Position numbers and translations under genes: made by a program. The notes beneath the pieces are model-generated. The model saw nothing but the letters and a program-made list of their open reading frames with translations. It did not search any database and was not told the DNA's origin. A DNA stretch of 16,336 nt from CAMEON01 sp045643785 (GTDB lineage: Bacteria; Bacillota; Clostridia; Oscillospirales; CAG-272). Below, one piece after another: positions 14,190 to 16,336 of the stretch. The first letter of the stretch is position 1, and every line of letters begins with the position of its first letter. The stretch lies in NCBI GenBank assembly GCA_045643785.1, contig JAZRFR010000217.1, positions 1-16,336 of the forward strand, read 5' to 3'.

Positions 14190-14212
14190 GAAAACCGGAA
14201 AGGACTTTTCAA

Positions 14213-16132
14213 ATGATGAAAAAGCTATTGATTGCGCTCTTGCTGGTGCTGACGTGCACGCTGCTGTTCGCTTGCACCAAGGACACCCCCACGACCCCTG
14301 AGACGGGTACTGCGGATGGCACGGATGGCACACAGCCCTCCGCAACCGAACCCTCCGCAACCGAGCCCTCTGATCAGACAACAGACGCAGAAACCGTTCC
14401 CTCCCCTGAGGAAACCACCGCCGCAGAAACCGAAACCGAAGAGCCCTCGGTTGTGGCTCTGTACCAGCTGGCGCCCGAGAAGAACAGTCTGATGCAGTCC
14501 TACGTCATCAAGACCGCAAACGGCAAGCTTATCGTCATTGACGGCGGTATCGACGGCGAGGGCAAGGATCGCGATCCCTACATGCCTGCGGCCCTGCGCG
14601 CCATTGCGGGTGTGGGCGAAGGCGAGTATTTTGAGGTGGAGGCTTGGTTCCTCTCCCACGCCCACAAGGATCACATCTACGAGCTGTCCAAGATGATGCG
14701 GGACTACTCCACAGACTCCAACTACAAGATCAACAACATCTACTTCGATTTCCCCGAGTTCGGAAGCTCCGAGTATGCCGGCCAGAACGCCGACATGGAG
14801 GCTTCTCAGATCAAGGAGAACATCAACAAGTACGGTCAGGTCATTGGCGCGACGGTCAAGGAAGGCTCCACCTACTACGACGACCTGAACGGTGCTGTCA
14901 TCAACTCCGAGGCCGTGGCCAAGGGTCTGTCCTTTGAGATCGACGGTGTGAAGATCGACGTTCTCCAGACCTGGGATGCCGCCGACGGCACCTCCAACGT
15001 CAACGATACCTCTATCGTTCTCCGCGCCCACATTGGAGAGCAGACCGTTCTGTTCCTCAATGACCTCGGCTCCATCGGCGGCCGCCGCCTGCTGGCGACC
15101 TACGGTGACAAGCTGAAGAGCGACATCGTACAGATGGCGCACCACGGCCAGGCCGGCGTGAACAAGGACGTGTACGACGCCATTGACGCCGACGTACATC
15201 TGTGGCCCACCCCCATCTGGGTATGGAACAACGCCAACCAGACCTACCAGATCGACGAGGTCAGAAAGTGGCTGTACGGGGAGACCTTCCTCACGGCCAG
15301 CGAATACGATATCGTCTCCTGCCTGTACAAGATCTATCCCGGAAGCGGGGCCACGCAGGTACGTGCCTGGGAGCGTTCGCTCGACTACATGAAGATCGAG
15401 TTCCCCTACATTGTTCCCGAGCGTCCCGAGCCCGAGACCGAGCCTGAGACCGAGCCCGAGGTGATCGTGCCCGTGGAGCATAACTACGTGGCAGACGGTC
15501 TGGTATCCTACTACAGCGGTACCCAATCCACCCGCGACGGCCACGACAAGGAGAGTGCTGTTTGGGAGGATCTGATCAGCGGCCATGACATGGCCATCAC
15601 CAAGAACGCCGACAACTACTTCTCCGACACGGGTCTTCGTGCCAAAGGCTCCAAGCATATGTTCCCGGATGCTGTGGTGGATGTGATCAACGGCGAGGCC
15701 TTTACCATTGAGCTTCTGCTGGGTGATTTCACCTCTCTCGGAAAGGATTTCAACACCTTCATCAACAGCAGCGGAGATCAGCTGGCTCTGTTCCGCCGCA
15801 ATTCCGTGGACGAGCTGGAGCTGAAGACCACGGGCAATGGCCGTATCAAGATCAAGGGTTGTCTGGAGCTTCTGCAGAACAGCCTCGTCACCCTGACCTA
15901 TTCCCGTAGCGGTCACGCCCGCATCTATATCAACGGCGAGATGCTGGGTGAGATCACCACCGCCGCCGGCTCTCTGGGCGCAGGGGATCTCTTCATCGGT
16001 CATTCCGATCCCGCCAAGACCTTTGACACCACCTACCGTTCGGTTCGCTTCTATAACCGCGCCCTGACGGCCGAGGAGGTCGCGGCGAATGCGGTTGTGG
16101 ACGGTGTGGCGGAAGCGTCTGCCGCGGAGTAA
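14213..16132 (+). CDS. Metallo-beta-lactamase-fold lipoprotein with C-terminal LamG-like domain
   Basis: A signal peptide ends at lipobox LLFAC (Cys21), so the 639-residue protein is anchored on the cell surface. A Thr/Glu/Pro-rich linker (22-79) has two EPSAT-type repeats. The MBL domain (about 80-400) shows DGGIDGEG (110-117), SHAHKDH (148-154: His149, His151, Asp153, His154), NDTSIVLRAH (264-273), LNDLG (282-286, Asp284) and MAHHG (308-312). This pattern resembles the ComEC/Rec2-type hydrolase branch rather than beta-lactamases. A Pro-Glu-Thr spacer (403-416) precedes a LamG/concanavalin-like domain (about 425-620; LVSYYSGT, AFTIELLLGD, RIYINGEMLGE, VRFYNRALTAEEV). AAAGGA lies 8 nt before ATG 14213. 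Function is probably hydrolysis of an extracellular phosphoester or a similar ligand while bound to glycan; the substrate is unknown. Confidence 0.82.
   Translation: MMKKLLIALLLVLTCTLLFACTKDTPTTPETGTADGTDGTQPSATEPSATEPSDQTTDAETVPSPEETTAAETETEEPSVVALYQLAPEKNSLMQSYVIKTANGKLIVIDGGIDGEGKDRDPYMPAALRAIAGVGEGEYFEVEAWFLSHAHKDHIYELSKMMRDYSTDSNYKINNIYFDFPEFGSSEYAGQNADMEASQIKENINKYGQVIGATVKEGSTYYDDLNGAVINSEAVAKGLSFEIDGVKIDVLQTWDAADGTSNVNDTSIVLRAHIGEQTVLFLNDLGSIGGRRLLATYGDKLKSDIVQMAHHGQAGVNKDVYDAIDADVHLWPTPIWVWNNANQTYQIDEVRKWLYGETFLTASEYDIVSCLYKIYPGSGATQVRAWERSLDYMKIEFPYIVPERPEPETEPETEPEVIVPVEHNYVADGLVSYYSGTQSTRDGHDKESAVWEDLISGHDMAITKNADNYFSDTGLRAKGSKHMFPDAVVDVINGEAFTIELLLGDFTSLGKDFNTFINSSGDQLALFRRNSVDELELKTTGNGRIKIKGCLELLQNSLVTLTYSRSGHARIYINGEMLGEITTAAGSLGAGDLFIGHSDPAKTFDTTYRSVRFYNRALTAEEVAANAVVDGVAEASAAE
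14336..14365 (+). repeat. 15-bp tandem repeat in the lipoprotein linker
   Basis: CCCTCCGCAACCGAA (14336-14350) is followed by a copy differing at one base (14351-14365), encoding ProSerAlaThrGlu units in the N-terminal linker. It is in frame, so copy number can vary without breaking the gene. Confidence 0.75.
15428..15460 (+). repeat. 12-bp tandem repeat in the interdomain spacer
   Basis: GAGCCCGAGACC, GAGCCTGAGACC and a partial third copy encode Glu-Pro-Glu-Thr units between the MBL and LamG-like domains. They form a stiff acidic spacer and stay in frame. Confidence 0.75.
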
Positions 16133-16245
16133 TGCTTCCCTTCTATACGCCTTGATCTGAAATAAAAACTGCCCCAAAAGGCTGGTTCTCAATAAGAAAG
16201 TTAAAACCCCGACAGCTTTTGAACAAGTCCGTTAAAAACGGACAG

Positions 16246-16275
16246 TAGACAAAAGCCCCCTTGATGTGGTAGAAT
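16246..16275 (+). promoter_or_regulatory. Promoter of the insertion-sequence ORF
   Basis: TAGACA (16246-16251), an 18-nt spacer and TAGAAT (16270-16275) form a plausible sigma-A promoter with five of six matches in each box. Transcription would start near 16282, within or just after the loop of the stem described below. Confidence 0.55.
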
Positions 16276-16296
16276 ATAGATACCATATCAAGGGGG
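16256..16296 (+). promoter_or_regulatory. 16-bp stem overlapping the ribosome site of the insertion-sequence ORF
   Basis: CCCCCTTGATGTGGTA (16256-16271) pairs with TACCATATCAAGGGGG (16281-16296) at 16 positions, one a G-U pair, around a 9-nt loop. The 3' arm ends with AGGGGG, the ribosome site for ATG 16304. The 5' arm lies upstream of the predicted transcription start. A transcript from the element's own promoter therefore lacks the 5' arm and leaves the site free, while read-through from a neighbour would hide it. Confidence 0.75.
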
Positions 16297-16303
16297 TAAT
16301 TGT

Positions 16304-16336
16304 ATGCCAAGAAAGTATCAACACACAAAAGAATTA
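16304..16336 (+). CDS. Start of a probable transposase ORF (partial)
   Basis: ATG 16304 begins MPRKYQHTKEL, running off the window edge, with AGGGGG 7 nt upstream. The opening resembles helix-turn-helix OrfA proteins of IS3-type elements in Clostridia (MPRKY start), but 11 residues are too few to fix a family. The promoter and RBS-covering stem support the reading as a transposase gene. Confidence 0.5.
   Translation, partial: MPRKYQHTKEL

Larger units (their letters stand above)
16133..16336 (+). mobile_element. Left end of an insertion sequence (cut by the window)
   Basis: Right after the lipoprotein stop the DNA turns AT-rich and carries a compact promoter, stem-loop and ORF start typical of an insertion-sequence end. 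A second hairpin (GTCCGTT 16227-16233 / AACGGAC 16237-16243), enclosed by CTTTTG (16216-16221) and CAAAAG (16250-16255), lies upstream. The exact left terminus is not visible, because the other end and target duplication are outside the window. The lipoprotein gene is intact, so insertion was in the intergenic space. The family is uncertain; an IS3-type element is my best guess. Confidence 0.6.

Noticed and set aside
14225..16192. A 655-codon minus-strand frame opposite the MBL lipoprotein gene
   Set aside because: It is an antisense shadow that runs into the insertion-sequence end, with no motifs; the plus frame has a signal peptide and metal-site residues.

Overview
The window joins two unrelated bacterial backbones. 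Bases 1 to about 700 look like Bacteroidales DNA: the start of secA and the end of an outer-membrane beta-barrel gene, with a Bacteroidetes-type promoter (TTTG, 19 nt, TATTTTTG). From about 700 to the end the DNA is GC-rich and looks like a gut or rumen Clostridia (Oscillospirales-type) genome: diderm genes are absent, lipoprotein signal peptides, strong AGGAG ribosome sites and TTGACA/TATAAT-type promoters are present, and the gene families (DUF4830, DUF5722, CotH, PF00882-type phospholipase C) are typical of that group. Both genes at the join are truncated there, so I read it as a chimeric contig rather than a real locus. The organism calls rest on gene families and base composition and were not tested by a search.

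Minus strand, about 700-9000 (Clostridia part). A polar amino-acid ABC transporter operon runs binding lipoprotein, permease, ATPase (3797 down to about 700) from a promoter at 3851-3879. A stem-loop follows the binding-protein gene, and the permease carries an unusual external domain of roughly 215 residues. Upstream lie an ADP-ribosylglycohydrolase-family enzyme with beta-sandwich domains and a 308-residue unknown protein, 12 nt apart and probably co-transcribed. Then come a large inverted repeat and a CotH-family lipoprotein.

Plus strand, about 9100-16132. A consensus promoter drives a DUF5722 protein that looks like a clan GH-A glycoside hydrolase. A 170-nt block of stacked hairpins follows, then a DUF4830 membrane-anchored protein. 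Next is a pyrimidine-nucleoside salvage group: cytidine deaminase and pyrimidine-nucleoside phosphorylase, with a zinc-dependent phospholipase C-like gene 4 nt behind. Last is a large lipoprotein with a metallo-beta-lactamase domain and a C-terminal LamG-like domain, under its own extended -10 promoter with an operator-like dyad.

Right end, about 16133-16336. The DNA becomes AT-rich and holds the left end of an insertion sequence: a promoter, a 16-bp stem overlapping the ribosome site, and the first 11 codons of a transposase-type ORF.

The genes suggest a heterotrophic gut anaerobe with surface lipoproteins, glycan-related enzymes, amino-acid uptake and nucleoside salvage. No defence system, CRISPR array, tRNA or rRNA was seen. 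The least explained items are the permease external domain, the glycohydrolase/unknown-protein pair, the stacked intergenic repeats and the RBS-sequestering stem at the insertion sequence.
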